Positions 17,588-27,096 of a DNA stretch of 64,000 nt are shown piece by piece; position 1 is the first letter of the stretch, and the number at the start of each line of letters is the position of its first letter. The notes beneath the pieces are model-generated. The model saw only the letters and a list, made by a program, of their open reading frames with translations, made no database searches and was not told where the DNA came from. The stretch spans positions 992,001-1,056,000 of the forward strand of contig NZ_CP047355.1 in NCBI RefSeq assembly GCF_030408815.1, read 5' to 3'. A program made the position numbers and the translations under genes. The DNA comes from Corynebacterium freiburgense. GTDB taxonomy: Bacteria; Actinomycetota; Actinomycetes; Mycobacteriales; Mycobacteriaceae.

Positions 17588-19261
17588 ATGCAAGAAATGC
17601 AACCATTGCTTGAATTGAAGGATCTGAAAATCTCCTTCACCTCATCTACTGGAACAGTCGATGCAGTCCGCGGCATTAATATGACGATTTATCCTGGACA
17701 ATCCGTCGCAATTGTGGGCGAATCCGGGTCTGGTAAGTCGACCGCTGCGATGTCGATTATTGGTTTGCTGCCCGGCACCGGCAGAGTCACTGGTGGGCAA
17801 ATTTTGTTTGAAGGAAAAGACATCACTAAGCTTTCCGAAAAACAAATGCAAGAGTACCGGGGTTCGAAAATAGGTTTGGTTCCTCAAGACCCAATGAGCA
17901 ACCTTAACCCGGTGTGGCGAATTGGCACCCAAGTAAAAGAATCCTTGCGTGCAAATAATGTAGTTCCCAAGAGCGAGGCGGATAAACGCGTAGCCGAACT
18001 TTTAGAAAATGCTGGTTTGCCTGACGCTGAACGTCGCGCAAAACAATATCCGCATGAATTTTCTGGCGGTATGAGGCAACGTGCATTGATTGGTATTGGA
18101 TTAGCTGCCAAGCCTAAGCTCCTTATTGCAGACGAACCAACATCCGCGTTAGATGTAACGGTGCAACGCCGAATCCTGGATCACCTGCAAGAGCTCACCG
18201 AGGAACTGGGCACGGCGGTATTGTTTATTACCCACGACCTTGGTCTAGCTGCGGAACGGGCTTCTCACCTTGTGGTTATGCATCGTGGACGTATTGTTGA
18301 ATCTGGTCCATCGCTTGATATTTTGCGGGATCCTCAACACCCATATACGCAACGGTTAGTGAAAGCTGCACCATCGTTGGCATCGGCACGTATTCGATCC
18401 GCAAAGGAACAAGGAATCGAATCGAAAGAATTGCTGACCTCCACGTCAGAAGAATTTCACGAGGAAGTTATCCGCGTAGAAAATCTCACTAAAGTGTTCG
18501 ATATTCGTGGGGCAAAAGGTGTGAAAAAGCACTTTAAGGCCGTGGATAATGTGTCATTTACATTACGGCGTGGCACTACCTTGGCATTAGTAGGTGAGTC
18601 TGGTTCTGGCAAATCCACTGTAGCCAATATTGTGTTGAACCTTCTAGACCCAACGGAAGGGAAAGTGTTTTACAAAGGCACAGACCTTTCAAAACTAAGC
18701 CAAGCTGATCTTTTTGCAATGCGCCGGAAACTGCAGGTGGTATTCCAAAATCCTTATGGGTCCTTGGATCCCACCTATTCGATTTTCCGCTGTATTGAAG
18801 AGCCTTTAAAGGTGCACAAAGTAGGCAACCGTGCCGAGCGAGAAAAACGGGTAGCGGAATTACTGGATATGGTTGCTATGCCGCGTTCTGCAATGCGCAG
18901 GTACCCTAATGAGCTTTCGGGCGGTCAGCGGCAACGTATTGCGGTGGCACGAGCATTGGCATTGGATCCAGAAGTTGTGGTCTTGGATGAAGCAGTATCG
19001 GCATTGGATGTGTTGGTGCAAAACCAGATTCTGCAATTGCTTTCGAATCTGCAAGAAGAACTGGAGTTAAGTTACCTGTTTATTACTCACGACCTTGCGG
19101 TGGTGCGTCAAACCGCTGACGACGTTGTAGTAATGAAGCAAGGTCAGGTTGTGGAAACCGGCACTACCGATGAAGTGTTTGAAAACCCGAAGCAAGACTA
19201 TACCCGCGATCTGATTGAATCAGTCCCTGGTCTAGGAATCGAACTCGGAGTTGGCTTCTAA
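17588..19261 (+). CDS. Peptide ABC importer ATPase, OppD-OppF fusion
   Basis: 557 residues with two complete OppD/OppF-type ATPase domains. The first has GESGSGKST, FSGGMRQRALIG and LLIADEPTSALD. The second has [24 protein letters not shown] and VVLDEAVSALD. The segment between them includes the oligopeptide-transporter C-terminal extension of the OppD half (DPQHPYTQRLVKAAP). It begins two bases after the permease stop; ATG 17597 is a possible later start. It closes the operon at a bidirectional terminator. Confidence 0.94.
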   Translation: MQEMQPLLELKDLKISFTSSTGTVDAVRGINMTIYPGQSVAIVGESGSGKSTAAMSIIGLLPGTGRVTGGQILFEGKDITKLSEKQMQEYRGSKIGLVPQDPMSNLNPVWRIGTQVKESLRANNVVPKSEADKRVAELLENAGLPDAERRAKQYPHEFSGGMRQRALIGIGLAAKPKLLIADEPTSALDVTVQRRILDHLQELTEELGTAVLFITHDLGLAAERASHLVVMHRGRIVESGPSLDILRDPQHPYTQRLVKAAPSLASARIRSAKEQGIESKELLTSTSEEFHEEVIRVENLTKVFDIRGAKGVKKHFKAVDNVSFTLRRGTTLALVGESGSGKSTVANIVLNLLDPTEGKVFYKGTDLSKLSQADLFAMRRKLQVVFQNPYGSLDPTYSIFRCIEEPLKVHKVGNRAEREKRVAELLDMVAMPRSAMRRYPNELSGGQRQRIAVARALALDPEVVVLDEAVSALDVLVQNQILQLLSNLQEELELSYLFITHDLAVVRQTADDVVVMKQGQVVETGTTDEVFENPKQDYTRDLIESVPGLGIELGVGF

Positions 19262-19270
19262 ACGCCAAGA

Positions 19271-19310
19271 TATACAAAAAGGACCCGCAAACGCGGGTCC
19301 TTTTTGTATA
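19271..19310. terminator. Bidirectional intrinsic terminator
   Basis: An 18-bp perfect stem: TATACAAAAAGGACCCGC, loop AAAC, then the exact complement ending CCTTTTTGTATA. A run of T follows the GC core on either strand, so it can stop both the importer operon and the convergent protease gene that ends at 19315. Confidence 0.93.
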
Positions 19311-19314
19311 TGAA

Positions 19315-20103
19315 TTAACTACTTCCAAGTGGGTAGTTAATTAAGGAATCGATATAGGAGCTTCCTAAAACCGGGCCAACTGCAGGTGCCTGAGTTGGGT
19401 GTTGCACGGCGTCGACAAGTGGTGCTGGTCCACCGATTTGGCCAGGAACAGGAATACCAGTTTGGCGTTGAATCCAATCGAGATGTTCTGCAACCGGTAC
19501 ATACCAGGCGACGGTGCCGGCTGGGTCGTTACCCTGATTGGAGTAAGCAGTAACACCTGCGAGCTGGCCATTTACTATAAAGGGCCCGCCGGAATCACCA
19601 TGTGTAATGCGCCCACGGTTTACCCAAGCTTCAATGAGGTTTTGGTCCGGGGTAGCGCCTGGAACATTAAACACGCGACGCTGCACAGTGGCATCTGCGG
19701 CTTGTGGTTGTAGGAAGTGATGCTGTGCAACACCGCCCCAACCTTCAACCACACCGACGGTCCCCGGATACAAATGGGCGCCAGAAATTGCAGTTGGTGC
19801 GGCGCCAACAGGGGCGTTTAATTCGATCACTGCTAACTCAACGGTCGGATGCATATACACATTCGTTGCGTGGCGAATCTCATTGTTGACTGAAATTGAA
19901 TTAGCATCGCCATTTCCTACACAGTGTTTTGCGGATAAGACCCATGTAGGACTAATCAGAGTGCCGCTGCAACTCATGTCGCCCAAAATAACACGGGAGG
20001 CAGTTCCTCCTGGCCTTCCGCCAACAACTGCATGGGCGGCTGGGGTTGCGGTGGTAATACTGCCAAAAATGGCGAGGGCGGCTACGAGACGCTTAAATTT
20101 CAT
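19315..20103 (-). CDS. Secreted trypsin-like serine protease (S1), Glu in the catalytic Asp position
   Basis: 262 residues. A signal peptide of about 26 residues ends AHAVVGG, giving the usual VVGG start of the mature enzyme. The catalytic His is in SAKHC (His60) and the Ser in HGDSGGP (Ser171). The Asp position, normally in a D-L/I-A-V/L motif, reads VELAVIEL, so residue 89 is Glu. That change usually weakens catalysis strongly. ATG 20103 has AAAGG 9 bases upstream; GTG 20109 is an alternative. Isolated gene; secreted function unknown. Confidence 0.87.
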   Translation of the reverse strand: MKFKRLVAALAIFGSITTATPAAHAVVGGRPGGTASRVILGDMSCSGTLISPTWVLSAKHCVGNGDANSISVNNEIRHATNVYMHPTVELAVIELNAPVGAAPTAISGAHLYPGTVGVVEGWGGVAQHHFLQPQAADATVQRRVFNVPGATPDQNLIEAWVNRGRITHGDSGGPFIVNGQLAGVTAYSNQGNDPAGTVAWYVPVAEHLDWIQRQTGIPVPGQIGGPAPLVDAVQHPTQAPAVGPVLGSSYIDSLINYPLGSS

Positions 20104-20179
20104 TGGCACTGCCTTTAGGGGAATTGGGAATTCGGGTTAACAGTATAACTGGCTATCTTTTTGTGCGAAATGGGGGGAC

Positions 20180-20524
20180 TTACAGGATTTCTTCTATAAC
20201 CGCAGTTGGGCGGGCGATTCGTGCGCCCTTTTTCGTAACTACGATCGGACGTTCGATAAGGATTGGGTGGGCAACCATTGTGGCAATGAGTTTTTCTTCC
20301 GGGGTTTCTTGTGACAACCCAAGTTCTGTATAGATTGGCTCATTGGTTCGAATGGCTTGATGGGCTTGAAGATTTGCAGATTTAAGTAGGGCAGTAAGTG
20401 ATTCTTTGGTGGGGGCATTTTTCAGATATTCAATCACTGTCAGTTCGATATCGTGTTCGCGAAGGAAATCGAGGGCTGCTCGGGACTTGGAGCACGCTGG
20501 ATTGTGGTAGATCGTTGCTTGCAT
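20180..20524 (-). CDS. ArsC-family thioredoxin-fold protein
   Basis: 114 residues. It begins MQATIYHNPACSKSRAALDF, the ArsC/YfgD pattern with the reactive cysteine at position 11. It also has ERPIVVTKKGARIARP near the C-terminus, matching the arginines that bind the oxyanion in glutaredoxin-linked arsenate reductases. No other ars genes are nearby, so a general thiol-reductase role is as likely as arsenate reduction. The longer frame from 20578 reads into the upstream gene; ATG 20524 lies one base after that gene's stop. Confidence 0.85.
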   Translation of the reverse strand: MQATIYHNPACSKSRAALDFLREHDIELTVIEYLKNAPTKESLTALLKSANLQAHQAIRTNEPIYTELGLSQETPEEKLIATMVAHPILIERPIVVTKKGARIARPTAVIEEIL

Positions 20525-20525
20525 G

Positions 20526-21059
20526 TCACTCAATTGTAGAAAGTTTAACGCTTTCTGCCCACGTAAGGTTGATGCCACGCGAAGAAAGCCATAAGGAAAT
20601 ATTATCGCTGTGACGGGTAATGCCTTCTACTGCGGCAAGTGTTGCTTCAATCGCTTTTTCTGCATCTTCAGCTGGGAGAATTCCTGCAGCGGTCGCGGCT
20701 GAAAGCTCATCAATGTCCCAAACATCGACTGGTTTGCCAATATTGCAGATAAGGTCGATATAAAGATCACGTGTTTGCCAAATGCCGTCTTTATGGGTGA
20801 TATCTACAACATCAACATAAAAATCTTGTTCTTCTTCAGCGCCTTTGCGGAAATGAAAAATACTCACCCGAAGTTTTAAATCAGGGATTAGCCAGGATTC
20901 CAAATAACCAAATCTTGGGTGATCTGCACCGCGAGCCATATAGAGGCCGAAATCGGTCTCTTTGAAAGTATCCACGTGGCGGTGGAACCCTTTCGGGTCC
21001 GTGTTCACATTTGTGGTGGTATCAAAGGTTTCACATTTTACTGGGTGCAAATCTGCCAT
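20526..21059 (-). CDS. DUF402 protein (nucleotide phosphatase-like fold)
   Basis: 177 residues. The central region (GYLESWLIPDLKLRVSIFHF, then YVDVVDITHKDGIWQTRDLY, IDLICN) carries the acidic clusters of the DUF402 family. Some members hydrolyse nucleoside tri- and diphosphates or organophosphates. The residues DVVD and DLYIDL are likely metal ligands. It sits between a secreted-protein gene (9 bases upstream) and the ArsC-like gene. The substrate cannot be told. Confidence 0.8.
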   Translation of the reverse strand: MADLHPVKCETFDTTTNVNTDPKGFHRHVDTFKETDFGLYMARGADHPRFGYLESWLIPDLKLRVSIFHFRKGAEEEQDFYVDVVDITHKDGIWQTRDLYIDLICNIGKPVDVWDIDELSAATAAGILPAEDAEKAIEATLAAVEGITRHSDNISLWLSSRGINLTWAESVKLSTIE

Positions 21060-21068
21060 GGTTGATCC

Positions 21069-21749
21069 TTAGACGGTGAACATTCCTGCTGTGGGGATGA
21101 AATTGCATTGGTGACCTTCGGTGGAAACCCCACCAATGGCGATTGCTACTACGGTGCCGCGTCCGGTGTTGGCAATACCGCTTACTGTTGCTGGACCTTC
21201 AGCATTAATGCCTTGGGCGGTGAGCGGAGTCGCGCCGAAACGGAGATTATTTATATTCATCCAATGGATGGTCATTCCAGAATGGTTCTGATCAGCAGGT
21301 CCAGTGCCAAGGGCGGTAAATATAAATGCGGCTTGGGTTTCAGGAACTCCAGGGACGGGGAGTGGGGCAGGGCCTGGGACGGCGATCATGGTGCCAGTTG
21401 ATCGGTGCTGCCCACTAATACAGCGATCCGCCGTGGTGGGCCAAATAAATTGAGAGAAATTTGGTGCATCCTCAGGCAATGGGACGCCACCCCCGCCTGA
21501 ACCTTCGAAAAAAATAATAGCCGAGTGAAGTGTGTCCCTCGCAGGGCCGGGAAGCCATGGTGCGTCCGCAAGTCCACGAATATGGTCGAGCGTGCCAGCG
21601 GATGGACGCCCAAGGTGGTCAAACGAGAGGGGAATCGACGGTGGGCTGGCAAAAGCCGGTGCTGGCGATGCAAATGCAATACCAAGAGCAGTCAGAATTG
21701 CCGCTAGACGCTTCGAACCTAGTTTCACAAAGACCTTCTCATTAGTCAC
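21069..21749 (-). CDS. Secreted protein of unknown function
   Basis: 226 residues. A signal peptide (KRLAAILTALGIAFASPAPA) ends near residue 34. The mature part has a Gly-rich stretch (FFEGSGGGGVPLPEDAP) and two cysteines (RCISG and HQCNF) that may form a disulfide. A proline-rich stretch PGPAPLPVPGVP precedes ALGTGPA. I recognise no catalytic motif; similar exported proteins are found in mycolic-acid bacteria. It diverges from typA with 204 bases between, where I see no clear operator. Confidence 0.75.
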   Translation of the reverse strand: MTNEKVFVKLGSKRLAAILTALGIAFASPAPAFASPPSIPLSFDHLGRPSAGTLDHIRGLADAPWLPGPARDTLHSAIIFFEGSGGGGVPLPEDAPNFSQFIWPTTADRCISGQHRSTGTMIAVPGPAPLPVPGVPETQAAFIFTALGTGPADQNHSGMTIHWMNINNLRFGATPLTAQGINAEGPATVSGIANTGRGTVVAIAIGGVSTEGHQCNFIPTAGMFTV

Positions 21750-21953
21750 TTTAGTTAACTTGAATTTACTTCAGTCACAAACCTTAGTGGAATGAACATA
21801 TATACACCACCCGTGTGTGTCGCTATAGAACAAGTCGTACATGCTGTGGGCAGTGTTACGCCAGTATTAAAATATTCGCCTACCCTGGGGGTAGCGGGGT
21901 ACATTCAGTAACCGATAAAAAATCCGCACAATTTTGGCAGGAGTAAGCCACTA

Positions 21954-23864
21954 GTGACCCAAACAGAATTCCGCAATGTTGCTATTGTCGCACACGTTGA
22001 TCACGGAAAAACCACCCTTGTAAATGCGATGCTGGAGCAGTCCGGTGTCTTTGGGGATCACGGGGAAGTTACCGACCGTATTATGGATTCGGGCGACCTC
22101 GAACGCGAGAAGGGCATTACCATCCTCGCCAAAAACACCGCAATCCGCCGTAAAGGTGCTGGTAAAAGCGGTCAGGACCTTATTATTAATGTGATTGACA
22201 CTCCCGGCCACGCCGATTTTGGCGGGGAAGTGGAGCGTGCGCTTTCCATGGTTGATGGAGTTGTGCTCCTTGTTGATGCCTCCGAAGGCCCACTACCTCA
22301 AACACGTTTTGTTTTGGGTAAGGCCTTGGCGGCAAAAATGCCAGTGATTATCGCCGTAAATAAGACCGATCGCCCGGACGCTCGAATTGATGAAGTGGTA
22401 GAAGAATCCCACGATCTGCTTCTTGAACTTGCTTCTTCCTTGGAAGACCCTGAGGCAGCAGATGCTGCAGAAAATCTTTTGGACTTGCCTGTACTGTATG
22501 CATCCGGCAGGGAAGGCAAAGCTTCCACGAAAAACCCAGGTAATGGCAATATTCCAGATGCGTCAGACTTGCAAGAGCTTTTTGATGTGCTGTATAAGGT
22601 GTTGCCGGAGCCAACGGCAGAACTCGACGCCCCATTACAGGCTCATGTGACCAATCTTGATTCTTCCTCATTCTTGGGCCGAATCGGCTTGGTACGCGTC
22701 CATGCTGGGCGGTTGCGTAAAGGTCAACAGGTCGCCTGGATTCATTACGATTCTGATGGTAACCCCCACACCAAAACCGCAAAGATTGCCGAACTTTTAC
22801 GCACTGTTGGTGTGACCCGTGTACCAACCGACGAAGTAATTGCTGGCGATATCGCCGCCATTTCTGGCATCGATGAAATTATGATCGGCGATACTCTTGC
22901 AGATGTAAATAATCCAGTGGCTCTACCTCGTATTACGGTGGATGAACCAGCCATTTCTATGACCATTGGTGTGAATACATCACCATTAGCTGGCCGTGGT
23001 GGCGGGGATAAACTCACCGCTCGTGTGGTGAAAGCACGGCTGGATCAAGAATTGATTGGCAATGTGTCTATTAGGGTTTTGCCTACCGAACGTCCGGACG
23101 CTTGGGAGGTTCAGGGCCGTGGTGAAATGGCACTTTCGGTCTTGGTTGAAACTATGCGCCGTGAAGGTTTTGAATTAACAGTCGGAAAACCTCAGGTTGT
23201 GCCCAAGACTATTGATGGCAAGATTTACGAGCCTTTTGAACATGTGGTTATCGACGTCCCGTCCGAATACCAGGGTGCAGTCACCCAGCTCATGGCTGTA
23301 CGTAAAGGCCAAATGGTTTCTATGGATAACTCTGGTGGGGATTGGGTTCGTATGGAATTTAAAATCCCTGCCCGTGGTTTGATTGGTTTCCGCACTACCT
23401 TTATGACTGAAACCCGTGGAACGGGTATTGCGAACCATTACTCCGAAGGGTACGAGCCGTGGGCTGGCGATATTAAAGATCGCGCTACGGGATCGTTGGT
23501 TGCGGACCGATCTGGACAGATTACAGCATATGCACTGCAGCAATTGGCTGATCGTGGCAGCTTCTTTGTGGAGCCTGGCACTGAAGCCTATGAAGGCATG
23601 GTCGTTGGCGCAAATAATCGTGATGAAGATATGGATATCAATATCACTCGTGAGAAGAAGCTCACTAATATGCGCTCCGCCACATCTGAAGCTACAGTGA
23701 CTTTGGCTAAGGCACGGAATCTTTCGCTTGATGAAGCTATGGAGTTCTGTGGTCAGGATGAATGTGTTGAAGTAACGCCAGAAACAATCCGTGTACGTAA
23801 AGTTCTTCTTAATGCTACGGACCGTGCGCGTGCTCGTTCCCGAGAGAAGCAACGAAATAAGTAA
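21954..23864 (+). CDS. typA: GTP-binding ribosome-associated protein TypA/BipA
   Basis: 636 residues. G1 AHVDHGKTT is at residues 13-21, G3 DTPGH near 81, and G4 NKTD follows. EF-G-like domains and the BipA C-terminal region ([20 protein letters not shown]) follow. TypA acts on the ribosome in assembly and stress adaptation. GTG 21954 has GGAG upstream. The typA-lpqW-mshB order is conserved with M. tuberculosis Rv1165-Rv1166-Rv1170. Confidence 0.95.
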   Translation: MTQTEFRNVAIVAHVDHGKTTLVNAMLEQSGVFGDHGEVTDRIMDSGDLEREKGITILAKNTAIRRKGAGKSGQDLIINVIDTPGHADFGGEVERALSMVDGVVLLVDASEGPLPQTRFVLGKALAAKMPVIIAVNKTDRPDARIDEVVEESHDLLLELASSLEDPEAADAAENLLDLPVLYASGREGKASTKNPGNGNIPDASDLQELFDVLYKVLPEPTAELDAPLQAHVTNLDSSSFLGRIGLVRVHAGRLRKGQQVAWIHYDSDGNPHTKTAKIAELLRTVGVTRVPTDEVIAGDIAAISGIDEIMIGDTLADVNNPVALPRITVDEPAISMTIGVNTSPLAGRGGGDKLTARVVKARLDQELIGNVSIRVLPTERPDAWEVQGRGEMALSVLVETMRREGFELTVGKPQVVPKTIDGKIYEPFEHVVIDVPSEYQGAVTQLMAVRKGQMVSMDNSGGDWVRMEFKIPARGLIGFRTTFMTETRGTGIANHYSEGYEPWAGDIKDRATGSLVADRSGQITAYALQQLADRGSFFVEPGTEAYEGMVVGANNRDEDMDINITREKKLTNMRSATSEATVTLAKARNLSLDEAMEFCGQDECVEVTPETIRVRKVLLNATDRARARSREKQRNK

Positions 23865-23899
23865 GCGTTTGCGTATGTAATGCTGGTAAAAAGGGAGGG

Positions 23900-25435
23900 G
23901 TGAATCGCCTCCCTTTTGTCTCGTTGTTAGCCTGCATTATGCTTGCTGGTTGCGCGGCTTCGCCAGGGCCACCACCAGTGGCTGAGCCGGGGGAAGAACA
24001 AAAGCAGGCGGCTGAGCCGAAAAATAATACTGCGAACACTCTAGAAATCGGGATTGATCCAATTAAAAATGGCTTAAATCCACATTTGGTTTCGGATGAT
24101 AGTGCGTTCGTGCAGTCGCTAGCGAGCCTGGTTCTTCCAAGTACTTTTGTTCAGGGGGAAATGGATACTGCGGTTTTGGAAAAAGCCGAGGAAGTACCGG
24201 TCACGGAGCCTGGGGTTGCGCAATCAGTGCGGTATATTATCCGCAAAGAAGCCCAGTGGAGTGACGGCACTCCAATTACCGGTGCGGATTTTCGGTACTT
24301 GTGGCGCAATATGGTAACTACACCTGGGGTTATTGATCCCGCTGGCTATGAATCGGTTATGCAAATCCGAACATCCAATAGTGGCAAAACTGTCGATGTG
24401 GATTTCCGCCGCAAAGTAGCCGATTGGAAATTACTCTTCAATAATTTGGTGCCAAGTCATTTATTTGGCACGGGTACGGATTCATTTGACCAGGTCTTGG
24501 AAGATGTAGTTCCAGCTTCTGCAGGGCGTTATATGGTGCGCACAGTGGATCGAAATCGGGGAGTGGTTACGTTGACTCGAAATGACCGGTATTGGGGGAA
24601 AAAGCCTGCGGTAACGGAAACATTGATTTTCCGGGAAATAAGGTCAGCGAACCAAGGGCGGCAAATGGTCCGTAGTGGTCAGGTGGGATTCCTTGATGTT
24701 ACTCCATCTGAAGTGGGAGTTTCGGTATTTGAGCTTATGCCGAAAACCCAATTACGAATATTTCAACGAGAGTCTCGTCTCGAACTTACGTTTAATGCAA
24801 GTACATTGAATACGCCGGAACTTCGACGGGGCGTCGCCAAGCAAATTGATGCGAAGCTTATTGCGGAGATCGCAGCGGGGCGTCGAACTGAGTTAGCAGT
24901 GCCAGACTTTACGCCGAGCATGGGTGCAGAGGAATTGCCTAAGCGGGTGCGGATAGCTGCCGATCCTGCTGATGATGCAGCGGCCTCGGCTGCTGCGAGC
25001 ATCGTGGACATGTTGCGCGGCAAGGATATGAATGCCGAAGTGGTCCTAAGTGATTTTGAGGAAATTACTGGCAGATTATTACCAGAAGGCAGAGTGGATG
25101 CAGTGGTATCTTGGCAGCGGACTACGCAGTCTTCAATCACATCTGCGAGTAGGTATATGTGTTTGCCCACGGCGGAACGGGCAGGAAATCTTGCCGGTGC
25201 ATGCGATCATGATTTTGATAAAGAACTGCTTTCCGCGTTGGCAAGTGGGAAATATATTGATGGTTCAAACTTCTATTCGCAGCAAGTTTTGGGCATACCC
25301 CTGATTGAAGACACCCGAATTGAGGTACTTGGGGTTGGTATTGTAGGTCCAAACCCAGCCTTGGAACAGTGGCCAATGCACCAACCTGCGGGCGCATTGG
25401 CCACTGCGGCTACCTGGAGGAGAAGTGATGAGTGA
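23900..25435 (+). CDS. lpqW: LpqW-type lipoprotein
   Basis: 511 residues with a short signal peptide and the lipobox LAGC at about residues 15-18. The body is of the SBP_bac_5 fold (IRKEAQWSDGTPITGADFRY). In mycobacteria LpqW lies between typA and mshB and steers phosphatidylinositol mannosides toward lipoarabinomannan, so it is not a transporter subunit there. The same place and fold here suggest the same role. It starts at GTG 23900 after a GGGAGGG ribosome site and overlaps mshB by 8 bases. Confidence 0.87.
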   Translation: MNRLPFVSLLACIMLAGCAASPGPPPVAEPGEEQKQAAEPKNNTANTLEIGIDPIKNGLNPHLVSDDSAFVQSLASLVLPSTFVQGEMDTAVLEKAEEVPVTEPGVAQSVRYIIRKEAQWSDGTPITGADFRYLWRNMVTTPGVIDPAGYESVMQIRTSNSGKTVDVDFRRKVADWKLLFNNLVPSHLFGTGTDSFDQVLEDVVPASAGRYMVRTVDRNRGVVTLTRNDRYWGKKPAVTETLIFREIRSANQGRQMVRSGQVGFLDVTPSEVGVSVFELMPKTQLRIFQRESRLELTFNASTLNTPELRRGVAKQIDAKLIAEIAAGRRTELAVPDFTPSMGAEELPKRVRIAADPADDAAASAAASIVDMLRGKDMNAEVVLSDFEEITGRLLPEGRVDAVVSWQRTTQSSITSASRYMCLPTAERAGNLAGACDHDFDKELLSALASGKYIDGSNFYSQQVLGIPLIEDTRIEVLGVGIVGPNPALEQWPMHQPAGALATAATWRRSDE

Positions 25436-26306
25436 TCTTGTTGGTGCGCGTGTTGTTGCGGTACATGCCCATCCTGATGATGAAGCGATATGGACCGGTG
25501 GGACATTAGCAACTCTAAGCGCACGTGGCGCTGAAGTGACGGTTGTGACCTGCACTCTCGGAGAACAAGGTGAAGTTATTGGCGAACCCTATCAGGGGTT
25601 AGTGCGTACCGATCAGCTCGGGGGCTTTCGGATTCATGAGCTTGCAAACTCACTTGATCATCTTGGTGTACGTGGGGAATTTCTTGGTGGCGTGGCTTGC
25701 TGGCGGGATTCTGGCATGATTGGAGATCCCGCAAACGATCGCCCCGGCGCTTTTGTGCATTCTGGAGAAGCCGCGGTCCACCAGCTTAAAGAGATTTTGG
25801 AGCGTTTGCGTCCACATTTGGTTATTACTTATGGGCCCGATGGGGGATATGGGCACCCAGACCATATCCGTGCCCATGAAATTACCCATGCTGCAGTGGC
25901 CGGTACTTCTGTACAACGTGTGCTTTGGGCTGTAACAGGCGCTAATGATTTCGAACGTGGTTTGGCCGCAATTGAAGAAATTCCGCAGGTTTGGCGGCGG
26001 GCCGATCATGAGCTTGCGCGGCAACAGGATGTGGATGTGCGGATTGCGCTTTCCGACGCCGCATATGCAGCCAAGGTACGAGCCTTTGAGGCTCACGCAA
26101 CCCAACTGTGGGTGGCCAATGGCAGTGTAAGCGCGGTAAACCCCTTAGCTGCTTTCGCACGTACCTCCAATATTGATGCTGCCCCACTGGTGTTCGCATT
26201 AAGTAATCTAATCGCCCAGCCACTTATGCGCTATGAGCATTTTCAGTACGGCTGGGGTACCCCGTTAACACTTGCGCAATGCCCTATGGAAGGCTTATCC
26301 TGGTGA
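25428..26306 (+). CDS. mshB: MshB: GlcNAc-Ins deacetylase of mycothiol synthesis
   Basis: 292 residues, PIG-L/LmbE family. The zinc motif AHPDDE is at residues 14-19 and YGPDGGYGHPDHIRAH near 137 supplies the third ligand. The enzyme deacetylates GlcNAc-inositol to give GlcN-Ins, the second committed step toward mycothiol. ATG 25428 has GGAGGAG just upstream; an in-frame GTG at 25425 is less likely. It overlaps lpqW and, by GTGA, the next membrane gene. Confidence 0.94.
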   Translation: MSDLVGARVVAVHAHPDDEAIWTGGTLATLSARGAEVTVVTCTLGEQGEVIGEPYQGLVRTDQLGGFRIHELANSLDHLGVRGEFLGGVACWRDSGMIGDPANDRPGAFVHSGEAAVHQLKEILERLRPHLVITYGPDGGYGHPDHIRAHEITHAAVAGTSVQRVLWAVTGANDFERGLAAIEEIPQVWRRADHELARQQDVDVRIALSDAAYAAKVRAFEAHATQLWVANGSVSAVNPLAAFARTSNIDAAPLVFALSNLIAQPLMRYEHFQYGWGTPLTLAQCPMEGLSW

Positions 26307-26671
26307 ACTTTTCCAAAGCTGAAGTATTTTGGGGATTAGCCTGGTTAAGTCTTGGCGCATTGATATCGGTACTGCTGGAAATCGTGTATTTGGGTACCTG
26401 GATTCATATTGGTGGCAAAGCTATTGCTGTTCCATATACCATTCCTATCGCGTTTTTCTTTACTGGTGTGCTAACCCGCACGGCATTGTTATGGACCCGA
26501 CGAATTATCTATGCCGCGATCCCACTGTTTACCTGGATAGGGGGATTCTTTCTACTTACATTTTGGGTGTCTTTTTCCGGGGATATTCTTGTGGGGGAGA
26601 ATGCAAGGAGTATGCTTCTTTTGTTTGCCGGTGTTATTGGCGGCGGTTGGCCGCTTATGCGGGCGAAGTGA
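26303..26671 (+). CDS. Small membrane protein, four predicted helices
   Basis: About 122 residues, mostly hydrophobic, with four probable helices and no recognisable domain. The GTG at 26303 overlaps the mshB stop as GTGA, so it is coupled to mshB; the earlier in-frame start at 26279 would lie within mshB. Similar small proteins occur behind mshB in other Corynebacteriales. Its function is not known. Confidence 0.75.
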   Translation: MNFSKAEVFWGLAWLSLGALISVLLEIVYLGTWIHIGGKAIAVPYTIPIAFFFTGVLTRTALLWTRRIIYAAIPLFTWIGGFFLLTFWVSFSGDILVGENARSMLLLFAGVIGGGWPLMRAK

Positions 26672-26738
26672 CACAATACATGGGGAAGCACTCACCTCTC
26701 CCTGGCCGTTTTCTTAGTTTTGGAGTTTCCGTTCACCG

Positions 26739-27056
26739 ATGACCTACACAATCGCACAGCCCTGCGTTGACGTCATGGATAAAGCCTGCGTCGAAGAATG
26801 CCCTGTCGACTGCATCTATGAAGGCAAGCGTTCCCTTTATATTCACCCAGACGAATGTGTGGATTGCGGCGCCTGCGAACCAGTGTGCCCAGTCGAAGCC
26901 ATTTTCTATGAAGATGATGTTCCTGATGAATGGATCGAATATAACGACGCAAACGCAGCATTTTTTGATGATTTGGGTTCACCAGGTGGTGCGGCGAAGC
27001 TTGGCCCACAGGATTTTGACCCACCGCTGGTAGCGGGTCTACCACCTCAGGCCTAA
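26739..27056 (+). CDS. fdxC: Seven-iron ferredoxin FdxC/FdxA
   Basis: 105 residues. Cysteines at 9, 17, 21, 25, 40, 43, 46 and 50 match the pattern of Azotobacter FdI-type ferredoxins shifted by one: one 3Fe-4S and one 4Fe-4S cluster plus the free cysteine (25). The acidic C-terminal half ([20 protein letters not shown]) is typical. It carries electrons at low potential. It precedes dapC as in M. tuberculosis (fdxC Rv1177, dapC Rv1178). Confidence 0.94.
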   Translation: MTYTIAQPCVDVMDKACVEECPVDCIYEGKRSLYIHPDECVDCGACEPVCPVEAIFYEDDVPDEWIEYNDANAAFFDDLGSPGGAAKLGPQDFDPPLVAGLPPQA

Positions 27057-27096
27057 TCACCCCATTGACCGAAAGAAGTACCGAGGAATAGTAACC

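Noticed and set aside
23175..23852. 225-codon open frame antisense to typA
   Set aside because: typA is certain and the antisense product shows no domain or start signal.
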